37,877 nt of DNA from Sphingobium sp. (lineage in GTDB: Bacteria > Pseudomonadota > Alphaproteobacteria > Sphingomonadales > Sphingomonadaceae). The translations under genes were made by a program, and so were the position numbers. Under the pieces are notes generated by a model that ran no database searches, was not told the DNA's origin, and saw only the letters and a list, made by a program, of their open reading frames with translations. Location of the stretch: positions 1 to 37,877 of the forward strand of contig JAGNYO010000022.1 in NCBI GenBank assembly GCA_017984895.1. The letters are read 5' to 3'. Shown one piece after another: positions 15,323 through 28,111 of the stretch. How positions within the stretch are numbered: position 1 is the stretch's first letter; each line of letters starts with the position of its first letter.

Positions 15323-16894
15323 ATGACACGCCTGCTCCGCCCTATCGCATATCTCCTGCTCGCCTTCACCTCCATCGCGCCTTCTGCGGCAGAGCAGCAG
15401 GACATTACCGCGATGGTGCGCGGTGTGGTGCGCGTCGTGCTGATCGCCAGCAAGGGCGACGAGGCGTATTTCGTCGGCCATGGCAGCGGCTTCGTGGTCG
15501 CGCCGAACAAGGTACTGACCAACGCGCATGTGGTGGAGCTGCTGCGCACGGAAAAGGATCTGGTCATCGGAATCGTGCCGTCCGAAGGCAAGCGCGGCTA
15601 TGGCGGCAAGCTAATCGCCTATTCGCCGGGCAACGACCTCGCGCTCATCGAGGTGAAGGACGGAAGGCTGCCGGTATCCACCTTTTATGCCGGTGCGCTG
15701 GCGGACGGACAGCATGTCACGGCCATCGGTTACCCCGCCACAGTAGACCGGGCACAGGGGCTGGACCTCGCCGAGATGGTCCAGCCGCTCGAACCCGTAA
15801 AAACCGGCGGCACGATTTCAACCGGGCGCTCTTCACAGGCATTCGACACGATTCTCCACACCGCGCCCATCGCGGCGGGGAGCAGCGGTGGCCCACTGGT
15901 AGACGATTGCGGGCGTGTGCTGGGTGTTAACAGCATGGGTTCGGTGGCTGAAAGCGCAGCAGATGCGGAGTTCGGTTTTGCCGTATCCAACCGCGAGATC
16001 GCCTCGTTCCTGCGGCAGGCGGGCGTGCAGTTCCGCCGCACAGCCGTGCCTTGCCGCAGCATCGCGGAGCTGGACGCGCTGGAAGCGAAGCGCGAGGCCG
16101 ACGCACTGATCCTCCAGCAGCAGCAGGAACAGCGCAACAACATGGCGCGGGAAAAAGCGCTTTCTTCCGCGCGGGAACGCGCCTCACAGGATATCGTCTC
16201 GGCGCGGGAGAACATGATCGCGCTGTCCGGGGTGCTGCTGCTGCTCGGCGGCCTCGCCTTTGGCGGAGCGATGATGTTCAATGCGGAGCATAAGCCCCGC
16301 CAGCGCAAGAGGGCGATGCTCGGCGGTGCGGTGCTGAGTGTGGCGGCGGTGGTCGTGTTCTTTTTGCGCCCATCTTTCTCTGGCATAGAGGACAAGGTGG
16401 CGATGCTGCCGGTCGAGAACATGGCTTCCGCCGAACCGGCTGCTCCCGCCTATGATGCACAGGGCGAGAATATCTGCCGGATTGACGAAGCGCGGAGTCG
16501 CATTGTCTTTTCCGATACGCAGGACACCGCGATCACATGGTCGTCCGATGGCTGCGCCGGCGGGTCCACCCAATATGTGGAGGGCAACCAGGGCTGGAAT
16601 CGCCTCCTTGCTGGCGAAGAACAGAGCGTGTCCCTCGCCAGTTTCGACCCGGCCACCGGGGAATACCGGATCGAAAATTTCCTGCCGGACAGTGGCACGA
16701 TGGAGCAGGTGCGCAAGATACAAGGCAAATTCCGGATCAAGGGCTGCACGGCGGACCCGGATCTACGCAGCAAGGTGCAGCAGGCGCAGAGTCAGATCCG
16801 CGCCCTCCTGCCCGCTCAGCCCAATGAACGGCTGGTCTATCAATGCATGCGCAAGCCAGGCGAACCGGGAACGCCCGACCAAACGCAAAACTAA
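15323..16894 (+). CDS. Secreted/membrane-anchored trypsin-like serine protease
   Basis: This 523-residue protein begins with a signal sequence (LLRPIAYLLLAFTSIAPSAA, cut near residue 23). A trypsin-like domain with catalytic H69 (TNAHVV), D105 (GNDLALIEV) and S188 (AAGSSGGPLVDD) follows. A charged, glutamine-rich helical stretch at about 248-293 leads into two membrane segments at about 299-319 and 332-349, then a C-terminal domain with paired cysteines that I do not recognise. The protease resembles DegP/HtrA-type domains but has no PDZ domain. The signal peptide puts the protease domain in the periplasm, and the two membrane segments return the C-terminal domain to the same side. The ATG at 15323 is chosen because the signal peptide starts there; the longer open frame overlaps ada. 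Confidence 0.85.
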   Translation: MTRLLRPIAYLLLAFTSIAPSAAEQQDITAMVRGVVRVVLIASKGDEAYFVGHGSGFVVAPNKVLTNAHVVELLRTEKDLVIGIVPSEGKRGYGGKLIAYSPGNDLALIEVKDGRLPVSTFYAGALADGQHVTAIGYPATVDRAQGLDLAEMVQPLEPVKTGGTISTGRSSQAFDTILHTAPIAAGSSGGPLVDDCGRVLGVNSMGSVAESAADAEFGFAVSNREIASFLRQAGVQFRRTAVPCRSIAELDALEAKREADALILQQQQEQRNNMAREKALSSARERASQDIVSARENMIALSGVLLLLGGLAFGGAMMFNAEHKPRQRKRAMLGGAVLSVAAVVVFFLRPSFSGIEDKVAMLPVENMASAEPAAPAYDAQGENICRIDEARSRIVFSDTQDTAITWSSDGCAGGSTQYVEGNQGWNRLLAGEEQSVSLASFDPATGEYRIENFLPDSGTMEQVRKIQGKFRIKGCTADPDLRSKVQQAQSQIRALLPAQPNERLVYQCMRKPGEPGTPDQTQN

Positions 16895-17002
16895 TCTCCT
16901 CCACCATCTTGCAACAGCGAATGACCCCTGCTAACCGGCGCCCACGTTTGAGGGGCTGGCGCTCTGCGCTTTTCCCTGTTCCCGAACGCGGCATATCGAA
17001 CT

Positions 17003-17007
17003 GGAGG
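17003..17007 (+). promoter_or_regulatory. Ribosome binding site deciding the atpH GTG start
   Basis: GGAGG lies 11 bases before the GTG at 17019. No ATG in frame gives a full-length delta subunit, so this site supports the GTG start. Confidence 0.6.
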
Positions 17008-17018
17008 ACATCAGGCGC

Positions 17019-19105
<2,087 letters not shown>

Positions 19106-19118
19106 GGATTGAGCCGGA

Positions 19119-21478
<2,360 letters not shown>

Positions 21479-21493
21479 TCTTAAAAGCGAAAA

Positions 21494-21518
21494 CCCTCTC
21501 CCGCATAGTGGGAGAGGG
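21494..21518 (+). terminator. Strong hairpin between atpD and atpC (possible attenuator)
   Basis: CCCTCTCCC and GGGAGAGGG form a perfect nine-base-pair stem around a seven-base loop, 16 bases after the atpD stop and 15 before the atpC start. There is no T-run after it, so it is not a classic intrinsic terminator. It could stabilise the upstream mRNA, reduce epsilon expression, or be a copy of a dispersed palindromic repeat. Confidence 0.6.
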
Positions 21519-21532
21519 CATAGGATAAGCGC

Positions 21533-21787
21533 ATGGCACTGCATTTCGAACTCGTTACCCCTGAAAAGCTGGTCCGCTCGGCGGATGTGTATCAGGTTGT
21601 CGTGCCCGGCGCGGAAGGCGACTTCGGCGTGCTGGAGGGCCATGCGCCGTTCATGTCGACCGTGCGGGATGGCGACATCCTCGTGTTCGAGAGCGCCAGC
21701 TCCGCGCCTGAGGCCATTCCGGTTATCGGCGGTTTTGCCGAGGTCAATGAAAAAGGCCTCACCGTTCTCGCCGAAAAGGCCGGCTGA
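21533..21787 (+). CDS. atpC: F1Fo ATP synthase subunit epsilon (short form)
   Basis: This protein of only 84 residues consists of the N-terminal beta-sandwich: [11 protein letters not shown], the [20 protein letters not shown] signature and [20 protein letters not shown]. The C-terminal helical hairpin found in E. coli epsilon (total about 139 residues), which carries the inhibitory function, is absent; a normal TGA ends the gene with no continuation in another frame. It should still complete the rotor, but could not act as an epsilon-type inhibitor. Confidence 0.93.
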   Translation: MALHFELVTPEKLVRSADVYQVVVPGAEGDFGVLEGHAPFMSTVRDGDILVFESASSAPEAIPVIGGFAEVNEKGLTVLAEKAG

Positions 21788-21865
21788 GGCGAGGCAGGCC
21801 AAGCGGTACGGCGCGATGGAACGCCGCTAACGACAAATAAGCACTTTATACGCTAAGCGGGCGGC

Positions 21866-23635
21866 GTGAAGATGCGGCCCCAAACCCATGACCTTGGCAG
21901 CCTGCTGCCGGTAGCCATACGTGTGCTACTGGTCTTGCTCGCGCTCGCCACATTGGTGCAGGTTGCGGGTCTGGGCGCTGAGAAAGGCGGCCTGAGCTGG
22001 TTTCTGTTCGTCCGTCAGGATATCAGCGCTCTCGCCCTGATCCTCATAATTTTCATTCTGCATCAGCGCCCGCGCCCAACGGCAGGCGCAGCGCAGCCCT
22101 GGCTTGCCCGGCACGGCGCGGTGCCGACCCCCGCTTTGCTGTGGGTGGGTGTGGCGCTACTGGTCCTGCTCTGCTGGGGCGGGCACTATCTCGTATTTCA
22201 GGGTTATGACCTCAGCCGAGACGAGCAGATGGCGAATTTTGACGCCTGGATATTCTCGCACGGACGCCTGATGTGGGAATTACCCACGCACTGGCGCGGG
22301 CCAGGGGCGGAGGCGCTCAACCAGTTGTTCATCCTGCCCATCGGCGATCATGAGGCGTGGGTTTCCAATTATCTTCCCGGTAACGCGGCCCTCCGCGCGC
22401 TGGTGGGCATGGTGGCGGACCCCGCACTGACCAGCCCGCTGCTGTCCGGCACTGCGGCCATTGCGCTCTGGCGCATTGCCCGGCGCCTGTGGCCTGACGA
22501 GCGGAATAATGCCATTGTCGCGCTGATCCTGCTGGTCACATCCTCGCAATTTCTTTTCACCGCCATGACCGCCTACGCGATGAGCGCGCATTTGGCGCTG
22601 AATCTCGTCTGGCTGGCCCTGTTCCTTGCCGATCGGCCCAAATATCATGCGATGGCGATCGGGCTTGGCTTTATCGCGACCGGCCTGCATCAGCCCGTGT
22701 TTCATCCGCTGTTCGTCGCGCCATTCCTGCTTCTGTTGCTCCACCACAAGCGCTGGCCGCTGCTCGGCGCGTATTGTGCGGGCTATGCGATGATAGGTCT
22801 GTTCTGGCTGGCCTGGCCGATATGGCTCAGCGCGCAGGGGCTGCACCACATAGTCACCGATACGGGCGATGGCATTGGGTTCTGGGACCGCATTCTGCGC
22901 ATTATCGCGCTGCCCGACATCGGCGCCTGCTGGCTGATGGCGCTCAACTTGTTGAGACTGCTGTCCTGGCAACATGCATTGTTTCTGCCGCTGCTGATAG
23001 CGGGCCTACTGCGCGTCTGGCGCGAACGCGACGATCTTGCCCGCGCGCTCGCAATCGGACTTGTGCTTCCCCTCCCCATCCTGTTCCTTCTGCTACCCTA
23101 TCAGGGGCATGGCTGGGGGTATCGCTATTTGCATGGCGTCCTTGGCAATGCGGTGCTGTTGTGTGTTTTCGGCTGGGATCGGCTGAAGCATGACCCGGCG
23201 TTACGGCGTGCTATGGCCGCTGCGACAATGGCGACCGGCCTTGTCTTGATACCGCTGCATGGCTGGCACGCCTGGCGCATGACGGAACCCTATGCCCGGA
23301 TTGATCGGGCCATTCGCGCCAGCCCGGCCGATTGGGCGATCATCGATGATGAAGCCGCGCCCTTTGCCCAGGATCTTGTCCTCAACACCCCGGACCTCAG
23401 CCGGCGCCCCGCTCGCCTGATGCAGAGCAAGCTCGCGGATGCGCCGATGACGCATCTGTGTGCGCTGGGCGAAACGGCACTGGTCGTCGATGCGGCTGCC
23501 CTCATGCCGGTGCGCCGCTATTTCGGGATCGCCAGTCCCGAACCCTCCACTGATCCCGGCATCACACCCGTCGACATCCGGCTGAAGCAAGCAGGATGCA
23601 GGGTGATATGGCTTGCCAGTGCATTTTCAGAATGA
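21866..23635 (+). CDS. Polytopic membrane protein, probable integral-membrane glycosyltransferase
   Basis: This 589-residue protein has about ten or more hydrophobic segments from residue 15 to about 465 and a soluble C-terminal part of about 120 residues. The first large loop contains LSRDEQM at about 117-121, an acidic motif in the position used by GT-C fold (GT39-like) lipid-phosphate-sugar transferases. A GTG at 21866 or the ATG at 21872 may start it; the difference is two residues. It is convergent with a GtrA/GT2 group, and together they look like a surface-sugar modification locus in which this would be the final transferase. The family is not recognised with certainty. Confidence 0.6.
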   Translation: MKMRPQTHDLGSLLPVAIRVLLVLLALATLVQVAGLGAEKGGLSWFLFVRQDISALALILIIFILHQRPRPTAGAAQPWLARHGAVPTPALLWVGVALLVLLCWGGHYLVFQGYDLSRDEQMANFDAWIFSHGRLMWELPTHWRGPGAEALNQLFILPIGDHEAWVSNYLPGNAALRALVGMVADPALTSPLLSGTAAIALWRIARRLWPDERNNAIVALILLVTSSQFLFTAMTAYAMSAHLALNLVWLALFLADRPKYHAMAIGLGFIATGLHQPVFHPLFVAPFLLLLLHHKRWPLLGAYCAGYAMIGLFWLAWPIWLSAQGLHHIVTDTGDGIGFWDRILRIIALPDIGACWLMALNLLRLLSWQHALFLPLLIAGLLRVWRERDDLARALAIGLVLPLPILFLLLPYQGHGWGYRYLHGVLGNAVLLCVFGWDRLKHDPALRRAMAAATMATGLVLIPLHGWHAWRMTEPYARIDRAIRASPADWAIIDDEAAPFAQDLVLNTPDLSRRPARLMQSKLADAPMTHLCALGETALVVDAAALMPVRRYFGIASPEPSTDPGITPVDIRLKQAGCRVIWLASAFSE

Positions 23636-23681
23636 CCATTTTCCTATTCGGTGAACGTTCTACGCTTATCTTGAAAACGGT

Positions 23682-24068
23682 TTAGGCCTGCCGCGCGGCA
23701 AACAGCCGATTGAGGAACAGGAAGCTGAAGGAAGCGGTGAACACAAGGTTGACCGCATAGGCGCTGCGCGCGCCAAGCCCGCCGATCTCAACCAGCATCG
23801 CAAGCCCAATCGTCCCGAGGATGAACTGCCCGATATAGATCAGCGCAAACGACGACAGCATTTTCACGCTGCTCTTTTCGGCATAACCAAAGGTGAAATT
23901 CTTGTTGAGCAGGTAGCTCAGGGTCAGGCCAAAGAGCCAGGCCAGCCCGTTGGCCAGCAAATACTGCATCTGCAAGGCCAGCAGAATGAGATAGACGGCA
24001 TAGCAACTGCCCGTCACCAGCGCGCCGGATAAGGCAAAGCGCATCACCCGCTGCACATGCGCCTTCAT
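23682..24068 (-). CDS. GtrA family membrane protein (putative lipid-linked sugar flippase)
   Basis: This 128-residue protein has four hydrophobic segments, typical of GtrA proteins. The first contains VMRFALSGALVTGSCYAVYLILL and the second is followed by the LNKNFTFGYAEKSS loop that is a family hallmark. Known GtrA proteins are proposed to flip undecaprenyl-phosphate-glucose across the inner membrane. The ATG at 24068, one base after the upstream GT2 stop, is preferred to a TTG at 24086. It is the last gene of a three-gene minus-strand operon. Confidence 0.88.
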   Translation of the reverse strand: MKAHVQRVMRFALSGALVTGSCYAVYLILLALQMQYLLANGLAWLFGLTLSYLLNKNFTFGYAEKSSVKMLSSFALIYIGQFILGTIGLAMLVEIGGLGARSAYAVNLVFTASFSFLFLNRLFAARQA

Positions 24069-24069
24069 G

Positions 24070-25053
24070 TCAAAGGCTGCCCACAATACGCAGGCGCAAT
24101 CGGGGCCAAACCCGCTCCCACAGCCGCGAATACTGAAAAAAGCGCACCATTTTTGCCGGGGAGAGGCTCAGCAATGCCGCAAGTGCCCGAGGCAGTGACC
24201 GGGCATTGCCAGACAGCGCGCCCGCCAGCGCGACGTTGACAGCCATGGACACCCGCGCGAGCCGCAGCGCCGCATCGCGCCGGTCCGCCTTTATGGTGCC
24301 GCAGTGACGATCCACGACAATCCGCAATTGCTCCTCAAAATCGCGAATGTCGCGGCTGCCCTGAACGGTAAGAGACTGGCCGTGCACCCGGAAGGCCGTG
24401 GTGGCAACAGGACTGCATACCACTTCCCCGCGTGCCGCCAGTTTAAGATATAGATCCCAGTCCGCCGTATACCAGAGCGCCTCATCAAGCCCTTGCGCGG
24501 CGAGCCACAGATCACGCCGGATCACGGGTGCGGGGATCGCCACGAAATTCTGCACAATCAGTCGCTCGGCAAACTCCGGCCCCGTCCATGTCTTGGTTCC
24601 GCCAAGCGGGCACTGCCAGCCGCCGATGTCTCTCCCTCTGCCGTCAATCAGGCGTGAGGGGAACAGGTGCAACGCTGCATGCGGATGCCGGGCAAGCGAT
24701 TGACGCACCGCCGCCAGTCTGCCCGGCAGCCACAGATCATCCTGATGCAGCATGGCGACATGAGGGGCCGTCGCCTCCGCCACGGCGCGGTTGGTCTTTT
24801 GCGTCCACGGCTTGATGTCCGGTCGGTGGCTATAGCGGATCGCCAGTCGCTGGCGAAAACGGTCGACAATAACGCGGCAGCGGTCATCCTTGCTGGAATC
24901 GGTAAGGATGAGTTCGACACCTGCGCCTCCCTCCGCCGCAACGCTCTCGAGGGTTGCTTCCAGATATTCGGCGCCCTCATGCAAGGGCATGACCACCGTC
25001 AGCCAGACAGGATCATGCTCCCCCTCAGATGCGCCCGGCGCCCCGGTAGGCAT
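24070..25053 (-). CDS. Family 2 glycosyltransferase
   Basis: This 327-residue GT-A fold transferase has the first strand LTVVMPLHEGAEYLEATLESV at about 18-38, TDSSKDD after strand two and the HQDDLW motif at 103-107 that supplies the metal-binding acids. A second conserved region, WYTADWDLYLKLA, follows near 220. There are no clear membrane segments, so it is a cytoplasmic enzyme probably acting at the inner face of the membrane. It starts immediately after the upstream GT2 stop (TGAATG) and is coupled to gtrA downstream. Donor and acceptor sugars are unknown. Confidence 0.88.
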   Translation of the reverse strand: MPTGAPGASEGEHDPVWLTVVMPLHEGAEYLEATLESVAAEGGAGVELILTDSSKDDRCRVIVDRFRQRLAIRYSHRPDIKPWTQKTNRAVAEATAPHVAMLHQDDLWLPGRLAAVRQSLARHPHAALHLFPSRLIDGRGRDIGGWQCPLGGTKTWTGPEFAERLIVQNFVAIPAPVIRRDLWLAAQGLDEALWYTADWDLYLKLAARGEVVCSPVATTAFRVHGQSLTVQGSRDIRDFEEQLRIVVDRHCGTIKADRRDAALRLARVSMAVNVALAGALSGNARSLPRALAALLSLSPAKMVRFFQYSRLWERVWPRLRLRIVGSL

Positions 25054-26286
25054 TCATCGGCCCTCTGCCGGAAAATCGCGAAAGCGTGCGATATTCCCGC
25101 CCAATATGGCGAGGAGGAAACCGGCCATGCCCGTCTGCAAGCCGAGCGTGATCAAGGTCGTGCCCAGCACTGCGGGCAAGATCGTATAAATTGCGCCATA
25201 ATCGCGCTCCGTCCATTGCCAAAACACCATCGCGAGGGTGGCGATGCCGCTCGCGCCCAACAGCGCGCCCATGCCCAGCAGCTTTTCCAGCGACAGGCGT
25301 TCGACCAGCCAGCGGCTGCGGTTGGTCATCAGGCGATAGCCCTGCCGCGTGCCATAAAGCTGGGCCGAGATCGCAAGAATGAGCGCCATATGCCCGGTGC
25401 TTAGGGCGGCTGCGCCCAATATCGTCCAATAATTGCCCACCGCAGGGAATGTGCCCGGCAGCAGCGCGTCGCTGATCGCCATGGCCAGCATAGTAAGGCC
25501 GAAGAAGCATGCCGCAACACCCGGAATACCGAAAATCCAGCGCGGGCTGAGCATCATCAGATAGCGCAAATGCCGCCAGCCATCGCGCCACGGCCGCAAA
25601 TGGGGCGCGCGATCACGCAGATCGTGGGACAAGGTCGCCGGGACTTCATCCATGCGCAGTTTCTTGAGCGCGGCTTTGATGACCATCTCGCTGGCGAATT
25701 CCATTCCGCTGCCGGTCAGCCGCAAGCTATGAAACGCATCCTTGGTGATCGAGCGCAGCCCGCAATGCGCGTCGGAAATGCCGCTGCGAAAAAACAGGTT
25801 GAGGATGCCGGTCAGCACCGGATTGCCGATATAGCGATTTTTCCAGGGCATCGCGCCGGGTTCGATACCGCCTTGGAAGCGCGAGCCCATGCAGATATCC
25901 GCGCCCTCTTCCAGACGACCGATCATCGCCACGCCATCGAGGAAATTGTAGCTGCCGTCACAGTCGCCCATCAGGATATAATGCCCGGCCGCGCCCCGGC
26001 ATCCGCCAATAAGGGCCGCGCCATAGCCGCGTTCCGCCACCGGCACCACCCGCGCGCCGAGGCTGCGGGCGAGCGCCTGGCTGCCATCGGTCGAACCATT
26101 ATCCGCAATCACGATCTCGCCCGTCAGTCCATATTCAGCGGAGATACGGTCTAGCGCCGCCTGGGCATTGGCGATGCAGTGCGGCAGACTGATGATCTCG
26201 TTGAGGCATGGCATGACGATCGACACGTCGAGGAGGTGAAGTTCCTGCTCCGCAACAAAATGCTGCGATGGGGATAATACTGACAT
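25054..26286 (-). CDS. Family 2 glycosyltransferase with C-terminal membrane domain (GtrB/DPM1-like)
   Basis: This 410-residue protein has an N-terminal GT2 domain with VSIVMPCLNEIISL at 21-34, ADNGSTDGS at 61-69 and the DxD motif in MGDCDGSYNF at 106-115. A C-terminal region has about four membrane segments. This is the arrangement of polyprenyl-phosphate sugar transferases such as GtrB. The start at 26286 is set by AGGAGG at 26291-26296; an upstream in-frame start at 26343 lacks such a site. It would load a sugar on the carrier lipid that GtrA then flips. Confidence 0.88.
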   Translation of the reverse strand: MSVLSPSQHFVAEQELHLLDVSIVMPCLNEIISLPHCIANAQAALDRISAEYGLTGEIVIADNGSTDGSQALARSLGARVVPVAERGYGAALIGGCRGAAGHYILMGDCDGSYNFLDGVAMIGRLEEGADICMGSRFQGGIEPGAMPWKNRYIGNPVLTGILNLFFRSGISDAHCGLRSITKDAFHSLRLTGSGMEFASEMVIKAALKKLRMDEVPATLSHDLRDRAPHLRPWRDGWRHLRYLMMLSPRWIFGIPGVAACFFGLTMLAMAISDALLPGTFPAVGNYWTILGAAALSTGHMALILAISAQLYGTRQGYRLMTNRSRWLVERLSLEKLLGMGALLGASGIATLAMVFWQWTERDYGAIYTILPAVLGTTLITLGLQTGMAGFLLAILGGNIARFRDFPAEGR

Positions 26287-26290
26287 GCCG

Positions 26291-26296
26291 CCTCCT
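26291..26296 (-). promoter_or_regulatory. Ribosome binding site deciding the GtrB-like start
   Basis: AGGAGG on the minus strand lies four bases before the ATG at 26286, favouring this start over one 57 bases upstream. Confidence 0.6.
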
Positions 26297-26385
26297 GACG
26301 ATAGCGCCGCGCCATAGAAGTCCGGGCTACACCCTGTGCGCAATGCGACCGCAAAAATACTGGTTTCGACTGTATGGGGGGCTGG

Positions 26386-26400
26386 TTAACAGTCTCTTAT
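26386..26400. promoter_or_regulatory. Near-consensus CtrA binding site upstream of cpaF
   Basis: TTAA-CAGTCTC-TTAT matches the alphaproteobacterial CtrA motif TTAA-N7-TTAA at seven of eight fixed bases, with exact spacing. It lies 88 bases before the cpaF start in the divergent GT2/cpaF region. CtrA control of Flp pilus genes is known in Caulobacter; here it is inferred. Confidence 0.4.
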
Positions 26401-26488
26401 GATCCCCTCAGAAATCCGCCAAATTAGCAGTTTGTAAAAGTTTGCGGACTATTCTCCCCACGATACTATCAGGCACAGCGGGCAGATA

Positions 26489-28033
26489 ATGAGCGCATTC
26501 GGACGGAAAAACGGCCCAGGGGCCATACGGCCCGCTTTTGGTGTGGCGAAGCCCATGCATGTGGTGACCCCCCAGTCCTCCGCGCCCGACACCCTCGCCA
26601 TCCCTGCGGAAGCGCTCTCCAGTGCGCAGTTTCCGCCGATCGACCCGTCGGTCCTGCCTTCGCTTGATGGCGAGCCTCTCTCTCCGCAGCAGACCAAGAA
26701 TGCCGAGGCGATGGCGCGCCTTCAGGATCGCATGAATACGGATCATAGCGTTCAGGAAGGTCCGCAAGGCTTCGAAGCATCCGTCCACAAGATCAAGGAA
26801 CAGGTGCTGCCGCGCCTGCTCGAACGGGTTGACCCGGAAGCGGCCGCCACCCTCACCAAGGATGAGCTGGCGGAGGAATTCCGCCCGATCATCATGGAAG
26901 TGCTGGCGGAGCTGAAGCTGACCCTCAACCGGCGCGAGCAGTTCGCGCTGGAGAAGGTGCTGGTCGACGAACTGCTGGGCCTCGGCCCGCTGGAGGAACT
27001 GCTCAACGACCCGGATATCACTGATATCATGGTCAATGGCCCGCTCCAGACCTATATCGAAAAGAAGGGCAAGCTCCAGATCGCGCCGATCCAGTTTCGC
27101 GACGAGGAGCATCTATTCCAGATTGCGCAGCGCATCGTCAACAAGGTCGGCCGCCGGGTGGACCAGACCACGCCGCTCGCCGACGCCCGCCTGCCCGATG
27201 GCTCGCGCGTTAACGTGATCGTGCCGCCGCTGTCCCTGCGCGGCACCGCCATCTCGATCCGTAAGTTCTCCGCCAAGCCGATCACGCTCGACAATCTCGC
27301 CGATTGGGGCGCGATGAGCCCGAAGATGTGCACCGCGCTCAAGATCGCGGGTGCCTGCCGCTTCAATGTCGTGATTTCGGGCGGCACCGGCTCGGGCAAG
27401 ACAACGATGCTCAACGCCCTTTCCAAGATGATCGACCCCGGCGAGCGTGTGCTGACCATCGAGGACGCGGCGGAACTGCGCCTGCAACAGCCGCACTGGC
27501 TACCGCTCGAAACCCGGCCAGCGAACCTTGAGGGGCAAGGCGCCATCACCATCGGCGACCTTGTGAAGAACGCGCTGCGTATGCGCCCGGATCGCATCAT
27601 CCTCGGCGAAATTCGTGGCGCGGAGTGCTTCGATCTGCTCGCCGCCATGAACACCGGCCATGACGGCTCGATGTGCACGCTCCACTCCAACTCCCCGCGC
27701 GAATGCCTCGGCCGTATGGAGAATATGATCCTGATGGGCGACATCAAGATCCCCAAGGAAGCGATCTCGAAGCAGATCGCCGACTCGGTCGACCTTATCG
27801 TGCAGGTGAAGCGCCTGCGTGATGGCTCACGCCGCGTCACCAACATCACCGAGGTGATCGGCATGGAGGGTGAGGTGATCGTGACGCAGGAACTGTTCAA
27901 GTTCGAATATGTCTCCGAGGACGCCAACGGCAAGATCATCGGCGAATATCGCTCGATGGGCCTGCGCCCTTACACGCTGGAGAAGGCCCGTGGCTTTGGC
28001 TTTGATCAGGCGATGCTTGACGCCTGCCTGTAA
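26489..28033 (+). CDS. cpaF: CpaF/TadA-family secretion ATPase (Flp pilus type)
   Basis: This 514-residue hexameric ATPase powers assembly of Flp/Tad pili or a related type II/IV secretion machine at the inner membrane. An N-terminal disordered region (about 1-95) precedes the N-terminal domain (ELLGLGPLEELLNDPDITDIMVNG in pattern). The Walker A motif GGTGSGKT is at 298-305. Walker B and the histidine box follow in LRMRPDRIILGEIRG and GHDGSMCTLHSNSPRE. The usual partners (cpaB, cpaC, cpaE, tadB, tadC, pilin) are absent on both sides. The ribosome site is weak. A CtrA-like site lies upstream. Confidence 0.94.
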   Translation: MSAFGRKNGPGAIRPAFGVAKPMHVVTPQSSAPDTLAIPAEALSSAQFPPIDPSVLPSLDGEPLSPQQTKNAEAMARLQDRMNTDHSVQEGPQGFEASVHKIKEQVLPRLLERVDPEAAATLTKDELAEEFRPIIMEVLAELKLTLNRREQFALEKVLVDELLGLGPLEELLNDPDITDIMVNGPLQTYIEKKGKLQIAPIQFRDEEHLFQIAQRIVNKVGRRVDQTTPLADARLPDGSRVNVIVPPLSLRGTAISIRKFSAKPITLDNLADWGAMSPKMCTALKIAGACRFNVVISGGTGSGKTTMLNALSKMIDPGERVLTIEDAAELRLQQPHWLPLETRPANLEGQGAITIGDLVKNALRMRPDRIILGEIRGAECFDLLAAMNTGHDGSMCTLHSNSPRECLGRMENMILMGDIKIPKEAISKQIADSVDLIVQVKRLRDGSRRVTNITEVIGMEGEVIVTQELFKFEYVSEDANGKIIGEYRSMGLRPYTLEKARGFGFDQAMLDACL

Positions 28034-28097
28034 TTTATACCTGCCCCGCACTTGAGCTTTGCCATGCCCACCCTTAGGATGGACCTCCCGATCCTTG

Positions 28098-28104
28098 AAG
28101 GAGG
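28098..28104 (+). promoter_or_regulatory. Ribosome binding site deciding the methyltransferase-like start
   Basis: AAGGAGG lies seven bases before the ATG at 28112, where a signal peptide begins. This selects 28112 over the earlier in-frame start at 28052. Confidence 0.75.
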
Positions 28105-28111
28105 CAAGCCG

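Noticed and set aside
15219..15329. Longer N-terminus for Ada
   Set aside because: The extra 37 residues are unlike Ada, overlap the divergent protease start, and shift the zinc cysteines from their conserved positions.
21809..21826. Hairpin CGGCG/CGCCG after atpC as operon terminator
   Set aside because: The stem is only five base pairs with an eight-base loop and no T-run.
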